Below, piece by piece: positions 37,596 to 50,012 of a stretch of 64,000 bases of DNA. Both the position numbers and the translations under genes were made by a program. The notes under the pieces are model-generated. The model searched no databases, had not been told where the DNA came from, and worked only from the letters and a program-made list of their open reading frames with translations. Origin of the DNA: Leishmania mexicana MHOM/GT/2001/U1103 (taxonomy: Eukaryota; Euglenozoa; Kinetoplastea; Trypanosomatida; Trypanosomatidae); NCBI RefSeq assembly GCF_000234665.1, contig NC_018309.1, positions 176,418-240,417 of the forward strand, written 5' to 3'. How positions within the stretch are numbered: position 1 is the stretch's first letter; every line of letters starts with the position of its first letter.

Positions 37596-38537
37596 GCCGC
37601 GCCAAGGGAAGCGTACAGGCGCTGAAGCCGGGGATGCGTCGAGGAGGGGGGAGGGAGGCAAAGGTTGAAAGTTGGCCTGCACATCGCTGTGGCGCTCGCA
37701 ATCACCTTCCCGTCTCTGTCTGCGTGCCTCGCTCCCCGATGACTTGGAGCTTAGACTACTCACTAGATTACGCACGCACGCGCAGAGGCCCACGCGACGT
37801 CCTGCACTCCGTTGTAGGTGTGCATGGGTGGGGGGTGGGTGTATGCCATTCTCTCTTCGTGTGTAAGCACCTTAGACATCGCCGACTTTGACGCACACAG
37901 ACACGGGCGGAGAGGAAGGGGAGGGCGTGTGGGTGTGGTACCTCGCGCGCAGACAAACGGCGCAGAACTCTTCGGCTTCCTGCTTCTCCCCAACCACCCC
38001 CACCACCACCACCACCACCCACACACACACACACAGTATCCTCCCGCTGGCGTGCGCTGGTTATGTATTTCTTTGGGTACGCGCCTGCATCGTGCGCAGC
38101 CTCACCTTCCAACGCGCACCGTGTGCGCACACGATCTATGTCAAAGGCGCGTAGGCGCTCTCGCTTCCTCCGACACGCCCCCCTCTCCCCTCTCCCCTCT
38201 TCCTGGTCCACACGCGCACAGTTGACGTGTACAATAGATCCGAGACGAACGATAACGCCGAGGCGAGCGAGCCACCGCGCGCATCACATTACGGGGCGGA
38301 GGGAGGGGTGCACCTCCGTGGGAAAGTGCGCAGGGACGACGTACTGCGCGGATTGGGCCAGTGTGGCTCTCTCGATGCGAGACAGCGGGAGGGGCCGCAA
38401 GTGCAGGGGGCCCGTGCTGCCGTGGGCTGAATCAGAAAAGTTCATGTAGGCGCTCGTGAAGGCAGAGCGCACGTCCTTTCCTAGACGCGCGTGAGTGCGC
38501 CGCAACATCCGTACAAGCGAAAGGGGCGTTGGAAGAG
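37596..38537 (+). other. Spacer between the ubiquitin-like and kinesin genes
   Basis: About 940 bp with a CAC/CA-rich run at 38000-38036. The last 300 bp (38222-38537) lack the usual pyrimidine tract and include a small upstream ORF (ATG 38378 to TAG 38449). Nothing else is recognisable. Confidence 0.6.
38176..38221 (+). promoter_or_regulatory. Probable spliced-leader acceptor for the kinesin gene
   Basis: A C/T tract (38162-38206) followed by CACAG (AG at 38220-38221). It would give a leader of about 316 nt that contains an uORF. A weaker TTTCCTAG at 38475-38482 is an alternative with no uORF. Confidence 0.45.
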
Positions 38538-41500
38538 ATGCCCAAAGTCCGCGGAGAGGAGGGCATCGGGGTGTACCTCCGCATCCGGCCGCCGCCGACG
38601 TCGCAGCAAAGTCGCCTGCTCGCCACCGGCGGCGGCAGCACCGCGGCAGCCTCCAGCCCATTCGAGGCGGCGCGAGGGAGCGGCCAGCCGCCGGCTAGTT
38701 TTCAGTACGAAGTGGAAGAGGACTTTCAGAAGTCGATCCTGCGCCTGCACACCGCGCAGCGACTCGTGCAGGAGGCGCAGCGGGCGACGGCAGGCCCGTC
38801 GCCGTCGCCGCCGTCCTCAGCCCCACCGAACCACACACGTGGTGGTGGCGGCAGCACCAGCCATGCCGGTGCGGTCGACGACGTCGTGAACAACACCGTT
38901 GTCGACTTTCAGTACCGCTTCGACCGCATCTTTAAGCCGAGCGCGACGCAAGAGGACGTCTTTGCCACCGTCGCGAAGGGCTGCGTGGAGTCGGCGCTGG
39001 ATGGCATGAACAGCACCGTCTTTGCCTACGGCCAGACGGGCAGCGGCAAAACGTACAGCATCACGGGTGGGACAGAGAGCTACCAAGATCGGGGTCTCAT
39101 CCCACGCGCGATGGCCATGATCTACGAGGAAGTGGCGCGGCGACGCGAGGGCGGCGGTGGTCGAAACCGGCACCGCGGCAGCAGCGCCGGGGCCGCAGGT
39201 GATGACGGCGACCACGCCAGCGATGACGATACTAGTGGCAGCGGTGCCACGACGTACACCATCACCATGTCCTACCTTCAGATTTACAACGACAAGGGCC
39301 AAGACCTGCTCAACCACGGCCGCGACGCGCGCACGCTGGAGGAGCTGCCGCCCGTTACGATACACGAGATGGAGGATGACATTATGCTCAAGGGGCTCGA
39401 GCAGCACAGTGCCCCAACGCTGGCAGACGCCCTGAACCTTCTGTTCCTCGGCGACACAAACCGCCTGTACTGCGAAACGCCAATGAACAAGACGTCGTCA
39501 CGCTCGCACTGCATCTTCACCATCTACCTGGAGGCCCGCTCCGCTTCTTCCTCCGTCGTGCGTCGCTCCAAGCTGAACTTCGTCGATCTCGCCGGAAGCG
39601 AGCGCGTGAGCAAGACCGGCGTCTCGGGCACGATCTTGACGGAGGCGAAGCACATCAACCTCTCCCTCCACTTCCTCGAGCAAGTCATCGTCGCGCTCAG
39701 CGAGAAGGCGAAGGGGGTGCGCGATCACGTGCCGTATCGCAACTCATTTCTCACAATGGCGCTGCGCGACAGCCTCGGCCGAAACTGCCAGACCGTCATG
39801 CTCGCCACGGCGCACGTCGTCGCCTCGCAGGTGGCGGAGACGATCAGCACGTGCGGGTTCGCGCAGCGCGTCGCACTCATCCAGCAGGCGCCGCAGGTGA
39901 ACGTGGAGACGGACCCGGCGCTGCTCGTGCGCAAGTTGCGCGCGGAGGTGGCGCAGCTCAAGGACGAAGTCGCCTACCTCCGCGCAAACGGCGGCGGCGG
40001 CAGTGGTGCGGCGTCACTGCCGGCCGACCGCACGCTGACGGCGGATGAAAGGAACGTATGCCGCGGCATGGTCGACGCGTACATCCAGAAGGCTGCTGTC
40101 GATGGCGACTGGAGCTCCCGCCTCACCGGCCTTAACGGGGACATGGCTCGTGTATACTGCTGCTATGAGATTCTACGCGAGCGTCTCGTGCGCGGTGGCG
40201 GTGGCGGTGGCGCACCCCACGATACGCAGCAGCAGCGGCAGCAGAAGCAGCGGCTGGACGACAGCGAAGCGCAGGTGACGGCACTGCGGCACACTCTGCA
40301 GCTCAAGGAAAACGAGCTACAGATGTTGTTGACAGTGCTCAAGAAGGTGGGGCACGCGGACGCAACGAGCGGTGTTGGCGGGGCGGGTGGCGGCGCAGGC
40401 CTCGGTGCCGCCGGTATGCGGTACAACGCCGTTGCGCAGACAGCTCACAGCGATGGAGACGCCATCAGCGGCAGCGGAGGGGCGGAAGGCGTGTCGGGGG
40501 CGCCCTTTGTTTTCACGATATCGCGAAGCAGCTCCAGAAGTCAGGGCGCGGACGTCGGTGGCATGCAGAACGACGAGCATCAGCAGACCGAGCTCTCGCT
40601 GAGGCGGAGCATCTACCACGATGCCCAGCAGCTAATTACTCAGCTGCGCGGGTCAGCTGGAACAGCGCTCACGCAAGCCACGGCGGCCGCAGCGCCACCG
40701 CATGTAGAGAGGACAGTCGAGGCGGCGCTGACGCGTGTCACCACCCTTGCACAGCAAGGCCAGTTCACGGAGGCCGAGGCTGCAGCCGCCACGGAGTTCT
40801 TTGAGAGCAAGCGTGAGTACCAGCAGCACGTCGCGAGCTTGCACGAGCGCGGCGAAGGGGACAAGAACAACGGTGGCGACGGCGGCAGTGGTGGTGGTGG
40901 TGGGGACGCCCGCACGGCGGTGGACGTGCTGATGGACGAGCAGTTTCTGCAAAACCGCGCGCAGGCGCTGGAGGCTTTCAAGGCATCCTACGAGGCGCAG
41001 CACAAGGTGGAGGAGACAAAGCTGCTGCTCCGGCCCAAGTACGCAGCGTGCAAGGCCACGGCGCAGCAGCTCAACGCCTGCGTAGACGCCATCAAACAGC
41101 TGAAGACCAAGATCCAGCGCCGGCGAGCCGAGCGGGCGGCGGACGGCAGCGATGTCGTCGACGCCGAGGAAGCCGCGTGGCTGGCGGAGCTGAGCTCCAC
41201 AAAAGAGCGCTACAACGTTCACGCGGGGCAGCTGCGGCACGACAAGGAAGAAATCGACGGCATGCATGCCTATCTCAAGCACGCACAGGAGCAGCTGGTG
41301 CGCGACTTCGAGCGTTGGTTCAGCGCACGACAGCAACAGGTGCAGCTGGCTGTGCAGCAGCAAGAGCTGCATGCGCAGCACCGGCATGAGGAAGAGAGGC
41401 GAACAGAACTGACAGATAGCTTGCGAGCGGCCCTCGGGGTATCATCGACCAACGCCCCGTTATCCGAGAAGCCAGGCCCGAACATGTGCGCCACGTCGCC

Positions 41501-42206
41501 ATCGTCGCCGTGTGGCAACACTGGTTACACTGCGAACTCGATCACGAGTAGCCAGTGCGACAGCAGCCTGCCCTTCTCACCACTATTCTCGGCCGCTCAG
41601 CCGCAACGCTCCTACGCGCACTCGGCCTCCAACTCCATGATCGCAGTGCCGTGCCTGCCCGACACGGGCGGCAGTGGCGGATTGCCGGCAGCGCTACTGC
41701 CATCCACCACGCAAGCGCCTGGGCGCGGTGAGCACCACTCCTCGTCGGTGCCGACACTCTCGCTGACTACACCGTCAGCGCGGCTGGCGATGACGGTGAG
41801 GGATGGTCAGTCGCACTCTGCGGACGGGGCCCTGACACGCCTATCGCCGTCGTCTACGGTGCAGCGAGACAGCGCCAGCACATCGCCACCGGCTACCTCG
41901 CCAGGGCTCACGGGACCAGCGCGGAACGGCTGGACAACAGCAAAGGAGAGCAGAACGTTGATGGTGGTGGGTGGCGGCACGGATACCGCACCGAGTTCGA
42001 CGCGGCCGTTCCATCTCCTGCCTATTGGCGGCACCACCGCCACCACCACGGCCGCCGACGGCACGGCCTCGTCTGTCGCCCCCACCAGCAAGAAGCCGAG
42101 CAACCCGTACTTCCCGCTGTTCCCGTCCACTGGCAACGCCGCCGCGGATGCACAGCTGGCGGAGCTCTACAAGGCGAGAGAGGCCATGCGCCAGCAGTTC
42201 CAGTGA
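38538..42206 (+). CDS. Kinesin-9 family motor (KIF6-type)
   Basis: 1222 aa from ATG 38538; three extra upstream codons exist only through a TTG. The N-terminal motor opens with GVYLRIRPP. The P-loop is GQTGSGKT (165-172), switch I NKTSSRSH (317-324) and switch II DLAGSE (350-355). The stretch after switch II (KTGVSGTILTEAKHINLSL then EQVIVALSE) and the neck (CGFAQRVALIQ...KLRAEVAQLKDEV) match the kinesin-9 group, closest to KIF6. Gly/Ser/Asp-rich inserts widen the motor (about residues 30-110 and 200-235). Behind the motor are coiled coils (about 575-610, 695-770, 800-960) and a Ser/Thr/Pro-rich tail with a conserved-looking end (NPYFPLFPSTGNAAADAQL). Kinesin-9 motors are tied to motile flagella (central pair, paraflagellar rod in trypanosomes), so an axonemal role is likely. 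Confidence 0.9.
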   Translation: MPKVRGEEGIGVYLRIRPPPTSQQSRLLATGGGSTAAASSPFEAARGSGQPPASFQYEVEEDFQKSILRLHTAQRLVQEAQRATAGPSPSPPSSAPPNHTRGGGGSTSHAGAVDDVVNNTVVDFQYRFDRIFKPSATQEDVFATVAKGCVESALDGMNSTVFAYGQTGSGKTYSITGGTESYQDRGLIPRAMAMIYEEVARRREGGGGRNRHRGSSAGAAGDDGDHASDDDTSGSGATTYTITMSYLQIYNDKGQDLLNHGRDARTLEELPPVTIHEMEDDIMLKGLEQHSAPTLADALNLLFLGDTNRLYCETPMNKTSSRSHCIFTIYLEARSASSSVVRRSKLNFVDLAGSERVSKTGVSGTILTEAKHINLSLHFLEQVIVALSEKAKGVRDHVPYRNSFLTMALRDSLGRNCQTVMLATAHVVASQVAETISTCGFAQRVALIQQAPQVNVETDPALLVRKLRAEVAQLKDEVAYLRANGGGGSGAASLPADRTLTADERNVCRGMVDAYIQKAAVDGDWSSRLTGLNGDMARVYCCYEILRERLVRGGGGGGAPHDTQQQRQQKQRLDDSEAQVTALRHTLQLKENELQMLLTVLKKVGHADATSGVGGAGGGAGLGAAGMRYNAVAQTAHSDGDAISGSGGAEGVSGAPFVFTISRSSSRSQGADVGGMQNDEHQQTELSLRRSIYHDAQQLITQLRGSAGTALTQATAAAAPPHVERTVEAALTRVTTLAQQGQFTEAEAAAATEFFESKREYQQHVASLHERGEGDKNNGGDGGSGGGGGDARTAVDVLMDEQFLQNRAQALEAFKASYEAQHKVEETKLLLRPKYAACKATAQQLNACVDAIKQLKTKIQRRRAERAADGSDVVDAEEAAWLAELSSTKERYNVHAGQLRHDKEEIDGMHAYLKHAQEQLVRDFERWFSARQQQVQLAVQQQELHAQHRHEEERRTELTDSLRAALGVSSTNAPLSEKPGPNMCATSPSSPCGNTGYTANSITSSQCDSSLPFSPLFSAAQPQRSYAHSASNSMIAVPCLPDTGGSGGLPAALLPSTTQAPGRGEHHSSSVPTLSLTTPSARLAMTVRDGQSHSADGALTRLSPSSTVQRDSASTSPPATSPGLTGPARNGWTTAKESRTLMVVGGGTDTAPSSTRPFHLLPIGGTTATTTAADGTASSVAPTSKKPSNPYFPLFPSTGNAAADAQLAELYKAREAMRQQFQ

Positions 42207-43080
42207 AGCGCGGGCGACACTCTGGTATGGGGAGGAGGGCGAGCGGCACGTGCGCCAGCGTCAGTGCCTCCATTTCTTGGCCCCTCCCCCTCCCCTCCAC
42301 CACCGCCATCACCACCACCACCCATCGCCATCCTCGTCGCTCCCTCCCGATGCGGGCGCCCATGTGCGCAGTATTAGGCCTGTGGGCGTATACCCACGCA
42401 ACGTGTATCCGTACCCCCCCTCCCCCTCCCCCTCCGGTTGTTGTCGGTGTGGCGCTCGCCTCCATCCTATTTCGTTGTTCCTGTCACGCGTCGGCGCTCA
42501 TCTTCGCTCTCCGCACTCTCCTCAGTGCGCCAGCACTTGCCTGAGAGGCCAAAAGCATGAGAGGCATGCGCCCCGCAAGGTAGCGAGAGAGCGAGCGACC
42601 TCTTGGCCAGTCAGGTGCGTAGGCCGTGCCCCGGCTAACCCGCGTGGGGGCTTGCGTGGGTGGAGGAGAGGCGCTCACGGCGTCTGGTAGTGCTGCTGCT
42701 ATTCTCGGAGCTGCTCTCGAGTCCGCCAACCCACCCAACCACCCTCTCCTCTCTCTGCCATCTGCCACGCAAGCTCCCTCTCCTCCCCCCCTCCCTCTCC
42801 TCATGCCTTCCATCGATCCCGTGCCTCACGCATGCATGTGTAGCGTACTCCTCCATCTGTGTGTGCACCGCCCTCTCCCCTCCGCCCCCACCCACCTCCC
42901 GTGGGCGTCCCTCCGCAGCCTCCTCAGTGTACGCGGGTGAAAACAATTCTTGGGAGAGCGCAGCCCGAGCATCGCCCGGTTGGCCGCCAGCTAGACACGC
43001 GCACGGAAAAAAAAGGAAAGCACACGACCGCAAGTTCGCCACACACACACACACCAACCCCCCGCCACCTCCCCAACGCC
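42207..43080 (+). other. Spacer between the kinesin and ankyrin genes
   Basis: About 875 bp with CAC/CAT triplets near 42298-42322, C-rich tracts near 42415-42435 and 42780-42900, a run of eight A at 43007-43014 and (CA)n at 43039-43053 just before the start codon. No gene is seen. Confidence 0.65.
42868..42927 (+). promoter_or_regulatory. Probable spliced-leader acceptor for the ankyrin gene
   Basis: A pyrimidine tract (42868-42900) with AG at 42916-42917 and 42926-42927. No ATG lies between the second AG and 43081. The open frame extends upstream through the tract without an ATG, so 43081 is the start. Confidence 0.6.
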
Positions 43081-43480
43081 ATGGCCTCGACACTGCCACC
43101 GCAGAAGAAGCGGAAGGCCACCAAGACGACAGCGGGGACAGAGTCCCAACGCAAAGGCAACGCTGGTGGCGGGGGCGCGCACGTGCGCGAGGACCCCCAC
43201 CACACATGGAATCAACAACTCATGGAGGCCTGCCTCGCCTGCGACGCGGCGGCGGTGCGAAAACTGATGGAGCGCGGCGCCGACCCCGTCAACGCGCGCG
43301 AAGTGCCACCCCTAAGCTACTACACGGGCCCCATCATTCAGCAGCTGCAGCTCCAGCAGCAAGCCTCATCCGAGGCCCGGTCGCACTCCGAACCCCACTT
43401 CACGGATCAGCTGCGTGGAGATCAGCCACCACGGCAACAGAGCCCGTTGAAGGGCTTGTCGTCGCCGTCTGCTGCTGCTG

Positions 43481-43511
<31 letters not shown>

Positions 43512-46500
43512 CGCGGCAGCGGTCCCCGACAGTCTCCCTCCACTGGCGGCGATGCTGCTCTCCGGCCTTAACACGCCAGCTGCGCTGGAGGTGATGAAAG
43601 TGCTCCTTCAACACGGCGCGAGCGTCAACGACGCCTTCTCGTTTTCTGCAGCCCCCCTCACCGCCGCACGGCCTGGCACGGCCGTATGCGAAAACGAGAG
43701 CGGCCGCGGCGGTACCGCCTACGGGGCGTCGGCGAACGACAGCGGTGGACACCGAAAGAGCACACGCGTCCCCAGTTCGGATCCGAGAGGCAAGCAGGCC
43801 AGTGGTAAGAGGAAGGCGTCGGTGATCGGGACAGCCCTTGCGGCGGCGGTCGGTGGGTCGGCGCTCGTCGGCGCCGCCAGCACACCAGGCGGCGCCGCTG
43901 CGAACCCGCCCGAGGCACCAAAGCATGAGGAGAGCACCATTGTCGGCTCCGTCTTGCACTACGTTGTTGCCCACGGAGACCACGCGCAACTTCTACGCCT
44001 GCTGCTCCTTGCCGCCACCGCCGACGCACCGCCCGTTTTACCATCGCAGCCGCTGCCGCTGCAGCAACAGCTGTCGACGGGTGAGCCCGACGCTGAGGGT
44101 TCCTTGGCGTTCTTGCCGCACCCCTTTCCTGTTCCGCTTCCATGCACCCTCTTGCCTGCCATCGAGGCGGAGACAATCGTTGGTGTCATGCGGTGGCAGC
44201 ACCAGCAGCGTCTCAGTGGGGCAGCGGATGCCGCCGGCCCGAATGGCTTTCCACCACCGACCGCCACGCCGCGTGTGTCACAGTCGCGCAAGAGCCGCAC
44301 CGTGAGCAACGCCGCTGCAACCTCACGCACTCACAGCTCCGCGGCGGCAGCGCAGCCGGCCACAGCCGTCCTTCCGGCACAGGCGACTGGGCCGGTGAGC
44401 GCCACCAGCCTCGTGTCGCCGTCTGCAGCGGAGGCTGTGCTAACCGCACTCCAGCAAGTCCTGCGGCAGCGCCAGACGAGCACCGGTGGCTACCACGGCT
44501 TGCCGATCCTCACAAGTGTGTACCCGCAACAGCAGCAGCATAAAGACGAAGTCGAGCTCGGCGGCGGGGCGGTCATGGACAGCACCGCGGCACCGGTCGT
44601 CGCTGCCGCTGTCGCTCCATGCAACTGGTGGAGTCTGGCCAGCCTGTGCGATGTAGCTGGTGCGACCGCTACTGATGTCCTTCGCCAACGCACGCTGCTG
44701 AACTTTGATCTTCTCGACACGTGTGGCCGCTCTGCCGCGACGCTCGCGCTCGAGCGCGGCGACACGGTCTCGGTGCGGCTCCTGTCCTTCTACGGTGCGC
44801 ATGTGCCCTTTGATGGGCAGGTGAACGCATCGCAGACCCGCTTAGCGCGCGCCTGCACCCATGGCGACGTCGCACGCGTCGAGGCGCTGCTCCGCCAAGG
44901 CGACTCGATCACGCAGATCTCGGCGGACGGTCGCTACACGCTTGTGCACTACGCCGCCGCGCAGCCGAGCGTCCTGCGAGCGTTGGTGGAGCATGGGTTG
45001 TCGATGGAGTTCGAGAACGCCTTTGGGGAGTCGGCGCTGACGTCGCTGCTGCGGCACGGCACGGCACGGAACGACCCGCGGTACGTGCAGACCCTGTTGG
45101 CCCTCGCCGCCGCCGTGCGCAGTGCTTCGACGGATGGGGCGACGAACACGGCCACGGCGAACCTCGTGAACAGCATGGGCAGCACCATCTCCGCCAACGC
45201 CGTCCGCTTCGCGCAGCTGTCGACGGCGGTGCAGCGCAACATGATTCTGTGCCCGCCGACACCGATGACGACGCTCATGAACGCCGGCGGCGGCGCAGCG
45301 TCGGGCTCGGCGGCAGCGTATCTCCGCGCTATGAGCAATAACGTTGGCCACGGCGCCGTCACACAAACGACGGCCAGCAAGAGCAGCGGCGGCAACGCGT
45401 CGTACCCCTCAGCGCACCAGCCTTTCTTGGGAGGTTGCGAGGTCGGCACGTGGTGGTCCTTCCTGCCGCCGACGGTGACGACGGCCGACGTGCTGGACTC
45501 GCTGCTGCGTGCTGGCGCCGTAATGCATGGTTTTGTGCCGGACGAGGAGCTGGATTTGCCCTACGTACTCTTCACGGAGCGGCAGGCGTCCATCAGCGCG
45601 TGGGGCGGTGACGCCCGCGGGCTCGCGTCGGCGGCCGACGACGACGAGGCCGAGCATGACGATACCAGCGACGGTGGCATGGAGGAAGGCCGCAACGCAG
45701 ACGGCGAGGACGACTACGGGTATGACGACGATGACGGCAGCGTAGCCGACGCCGGCGGCTACAAGGCGAGCCGCACGCCCCTCTCCGCCTCTGTGGCGAC
45801 GGTCACGCCCGCCTCGGAGCGACGTGATCGTGGCAGAAGGCGGCAGAAGCGGGGCGACGCGCTGCCAGCACGACTGCCGATGCGTCTGACCCCCCTCCAC
45901 CACGCCATCTTCGACTACCACCCCGAGCTGATTCGCCGCCTCCTGGTCGACTACCGCGTCGACCCCATGCACCGCGACTCGCAAGGCGCGACGGCGGTAC
46001 ACTATGCCGCCCTCTGCACGCACGCGCAGTCGGTGCTGGAGCTGCTGCTCTCGCCACAGGTTTTGGCGCCGAACAGCATCGGCAACGGCAAGGGCCGCCT
46101 GAGCAGCAACCCCGGTCCTGACGTGTTCACCGGTGCCGCCTCGGCAGTCGCCGGCGCATCGTCCGCTGCTGCGGGGCCGTTGGGCGTTCGCATCGACCTC
46201 AACGCCATTGACATGGCGGGCCGCACGCCGCTCTTCTACGCCGCCTACGTCGGCAACGCGACGGCGGTGCAGCGCCTAATGCACTTTGGCAGCGCGACGC
46301 TGCTGTGCGGTAAGGCAGACAGGGATGGATACACACCACTGCACGTGGCGGTTCAGCAGCGGCACGCCGACATTGTGGAGCTGCTCATCCGCCACTCAAA
46401 CCAGATGATGAGCAGCGCCGCGGGAGTCGGGCGCGGGCAACCGGTGGATATCCTCGTGGAGCTGCTCGCCAGCACCAGCAGCGGGGGTGGCTCGGCAGGA

Positions 46501-47022
46501 CGCTCCTCGCGCGGCGGAACGCGTCTCGGTGCGCACCGCCGCGGCAGCAGCAGCACCTTGGTACCGGGGAGCAGTCACCACGGTCAGGGCGGCTCCCACA
46601 GCGCGGGCGAGCCGTCGTTGGCGGGTCTCACGGGTATCGCGAGCCCGGAGCTGCTGGCTAATGTGGAAGCGGTAGAGAGCGTGACGCACATGACGGCGCT
46701 AGAGATGGCGATCAAGGCGCAGCAGCAGTCGGCCTCCTCCTCGGCACCTCTGTTGGAGGCACAGGAGCTGCAGAAGGGACGGCTCCTGCGCATTGTCTCG
46801 GTGCTGCTCTCCGAGGCGCAGGCCAGCCCGCTCCGGCCGAGCGGGCTGGCCAACGGCGGGGCGCTGCTGCACCGCACCGTCGCCGATGGCGAAGTGGAGA
46901 TGACGGAGTTGCTATTGTCACAGTACACGGATCCGAACGAGGTCGACGACGTGAATGAAACGCCGCTCTTTCTCGCGCTCCGACTCGCCGCGCCTGCGTC
47001 CGCGCCCCAGCCAAGCTCAGCC

Positions 47023-47060
<38 letters not shown>

Positions 47061-48655
47061 CCGCCTCCGTCGCGCCGCGCTTGTTCGGGTTCTCCTGCAG
47101 TACGGCGCCACGCCATACGCGCAGAGTAACGTTCACCTGCAGACGCCAATGCATCTCGCGGCGAGCAGCCTGGCCGACAACAACGAGATTGTCCAGCTCC
47201 TCTTCTACTCGACTCCCGACGCCGCCGCCGGCTACAGTGCAGTGCGCCGACGGCGGCAGGAGCAGCAGAGGCACCAACAAGTACCGTCCTACGCCACGGA
47301 CGTGATGAACGGAGACTCACCAAGAGCCAACCATCCCCTTGGCGGCAGCATGGGTGCCAGCAGTAGTGCAAGGGGGCGCCACAGCAGCGGCAGCGGCGGG
47401 TCCACATCAGGACGCAAGAACTTCGAGCGCCGCGTACGCGAGCGGCGCGCACAGGAGCACCAGCGCCGCTCCTCGCCATCCTTTTCATCGCCAACCCGGT
47501 CCATGAGCACATCCCCGGGTCCTCGCCGCAAGCCGTGGAGAGCCGCCGCCGCCTTGTCCGAGAGTGATCGCGGCTCCAGCCTCGTCGACTTTGATGGCCC
47601 CGCTGACGATCAAGCGTTCCTGTCGAACACCAGCTTTGGTCATCGCGAAGCCCACAACCGCAGCGTTGCCAGTGTAGAGCAGGCGGGCGCAGACCAGAGC
47701 CTGACGCACCCGGAGGAAGAGCTCATGTCTGGCAGTCGTGCCGGCGGCAACGCCGATGAGGACGGGCTGCAGGACGAACATCAACAGTTCCTGGAGCGAC
47801 TGGCGCAGTGGCAGTGCGCGGACCACTTGCTGGAGCCGGAGAAGTGCTGGATGCTGACGGATGCGCAGGGGCAGACACCACTGCACCTTCTCTGCAGTCG
47901 CTCCTCACCTGCCCTCCAGCATATGACGGCGGTGCTGAAGCTTCTCGAAGACCTGCAAACCGTGACACGCACCAACTCAGCTATCGCTGCTGTGGCGGCC
48001 GGTGTCTTCGACGGCACGCGTGACGACGATAATGTTCTCTCGTTGTGCTGGCACCTTCCCGACGCCCAGGGCCGCACGCCATTGCACGCGGCGGCGCAGA
48101 GCGGCTTTTTAGAGGCCATGGCGTGCGTTCTGCAGCAGGCGCCGCAAAGTGCTCTTGCCGTGGACATGCAGGGTCGCACGCCGCTGCACGCGTGTGTGTT
48201 GATGGCCGCCCCGCCAACCTCTTCCACAACCGTCACTGTACACGCGCAGGGCAGCGACGACGACGAGGTGGAGGCGGCGGAGCGTGCTACGCGGCTGCAG
48301 CGCATGCTGTCGCTGCTGCGTAGCGCGGTCGCCGCCGCCGACAGCAACGAGGCGGCCGGGACGGCAAGGAAAACATTGCCGCTACAGCTGCAGGGGGCAC
48401 CGTTGCGTCGCGCCCCTGGCGACGTCCTGCCGTCACCCTCGATGAAGAGGATCGCGACGGTGTGCAACGCCATCGGGAGCCCCGCGGCGCCGCACCCCTC
48501 AGTGCAGCGCTTGGTTGTTTCTCTCGTGCAGCCGTCCTCCATAACGGCTCAGCTGCAGCGTTGGCAGCAGTCGCGCCACTGGGGATGTCCTGCCCTCGCC
48601 GTGAAGGGCATCGACAGCGCCGGCGCCCACATGCGTACAGCGTGTAGGGACGGCT

Positions 48656-48687
<32 letters not shown>

Positions 48688-48858
48688 CCGGCTTCGCGCG
48701 ACTTGCAGACGAGCGACGGCGTCTTAACCTCTTCAGGCACTGCGAGTGAATGGAAGACATACGTGCAGCTGCCGGATGGACAAGGACGGACAGCGCTGCT
48801 GCTGGCGGCGGAGGTCGGCAACGTCGGCGCTGCCCGCGAGCTCCTGAGGACCATATAG
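43081..48858 (+). CDS. Giant ankyrin-repeat protein, scaffold of unknown role
   Basis: 1925 aa. Ankyrin repeats are scattered in small groups along the whole length and separated by Ser/Gly/Ala/Gln-rich linkers. The clearest are near residues 40-65 (LMEACLACDAAAVRKLMERGA), 160-190, 285-320, 540-640, 934-990 (TPLHHAIFDYHPELIRRLL), 1045-1110 (GRTPLFYAAYVGN, DGYTPLHVAVQQRHADIVELL), 1260-1300, 1355-1380, 1597-1630 (GQTPLHLLCS), 1664-1710 (GRTPLHAAAQSG, GRTPLHACVL) and 1902-1925 (GRTALLLAAEVGN). A nuclear-like basic start (KKRKATK) lies at residues about 8-14. An Ala run (near 136-152) and a Gln run (near 1314-1325) are coded by TGC/CAG repeats. Ankyrin arrays bind partner proteins; no enzymatic domain is seen. 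The chain ends within a repeat. Confidence 0.88.
43468..43522 (+). repeat. Coding GCT/TGC run for poly-Ala
   Basis: About sixteen mostly GCT codons for Ala in the ankyrin gene. Related runs code Gln at 47023-47060 and Ala at about 48655-48690. Confidence 0.85.
47023..47060 (+). repeat. CAG run coding poly-Gln in the ankyrin gene
   Basis: About a dozen CAG codons in a row. They sit between two helices of an ankyrin pair, where an insert is tolerated. Confidence 0.88.
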
Positions 48859-49141
48859 ACAAGCACAGAGGAGGCAAGCTGGCGGAGAAGCGAGAGCGGC
48901 GGGCGTGCACGAGTGGAAGGGGAGAGGGATGGCCTCGTCGCGTGGCTGTGTCTCTGTGCGCCCCGTCCCCCGCCATGGTCACGGGCCTCATCTCCTTTAG
49001 TGGGGGGAGACGGGGGTCTGCGTCGCACCTTCCTCCTCCCTCTGCATGTGTGTGTGTGTTGGTGGGTTCGTATATATAGCTCCCGCCTTGTTGCCGTTGT
49101 CGCTGCCCGTGGCGTGCGATGTACATGCGGCTGGCTCGCCC

Positions 49142-49168
49142 CCTCCCGCCTCCCGCCTCCCGCCTCCC
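49142..49168. repeat. CCCGCCT heptamer array
   Basis: Three to four tandem copies of a seven-base pyrimidine-rich unit within the ankyrin-LRR spacer. Confidence 0.85.
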
Positions 49169-50012
49169 TCACAGCACGACTTCCTAATCTCCCCTACAGA
49201 TGTACATGTCCCGTGTTACGGTCCTTCGAAGTCTACCTTAGTTCAACAGCATCATCATCCCGCATCGCTCGGCGCACTCCACCTGCAGCTGCCACAGGCA
49301 CACCAGTATCCTGGTGCCGAGGCGGCGGTGGTTGCTCTGCTGCATCCGTGATGGGCACGCGTGCTCACCGGGGACCCTTCTTCCAGTCCTCGGCCTTCCC
49401 GACCACGGCATTCGCATCGCCCGCTGTCACCACCACTGTCGGCGGCGGCGCTGCTCGCCCTCCCCCCGCGCTGGTCTCTCTCCCCCCTCCAGTCCCGAGC
49501 TCCTCGTGAGATCAACGCGTTCGTTGCTGCCATCCTAAACGGCAGCGATGGCGCACGCTCTGGATCGAGGTCGCTTGCCCTGCGGGCACGCACGCACGCA
49601 CACGCCATTTGGGCGCCACGGTAGGCATGTTCGCCTGCAGCGGTGCTTTGTTGGTGGCGCTGTTCCCGCTACGTGGCTGCACGCTTATCACTCCCCCACG
49701 CATCCCTCCTGTTGCCCCTCCCCTCCCCCAGACAGCAGGCAGCGAGGGGTCAGACTCTCTCTCTATCTCACGTACGCACAGACACCGGCACGCACACGTC
49801 TGCCCATCAAGCACCTCGCGGCAGCATCCGCTGCGTACTCTCGACGCCTCCCTCTGTCTTCCGACCCGCTGCCGCTGCCGGCTTCCGCTCTGCACAACAA
49901 GCAGAGGAGGAGCTGCGCACGGTCGGTGTGCGTGCAGGCATCTCCTTGAGCATCCAGCCCATCCTTTCTCCACTGTCACCGCCACCGCCGCCACGACCAT
50001 CGTCACCATCGC

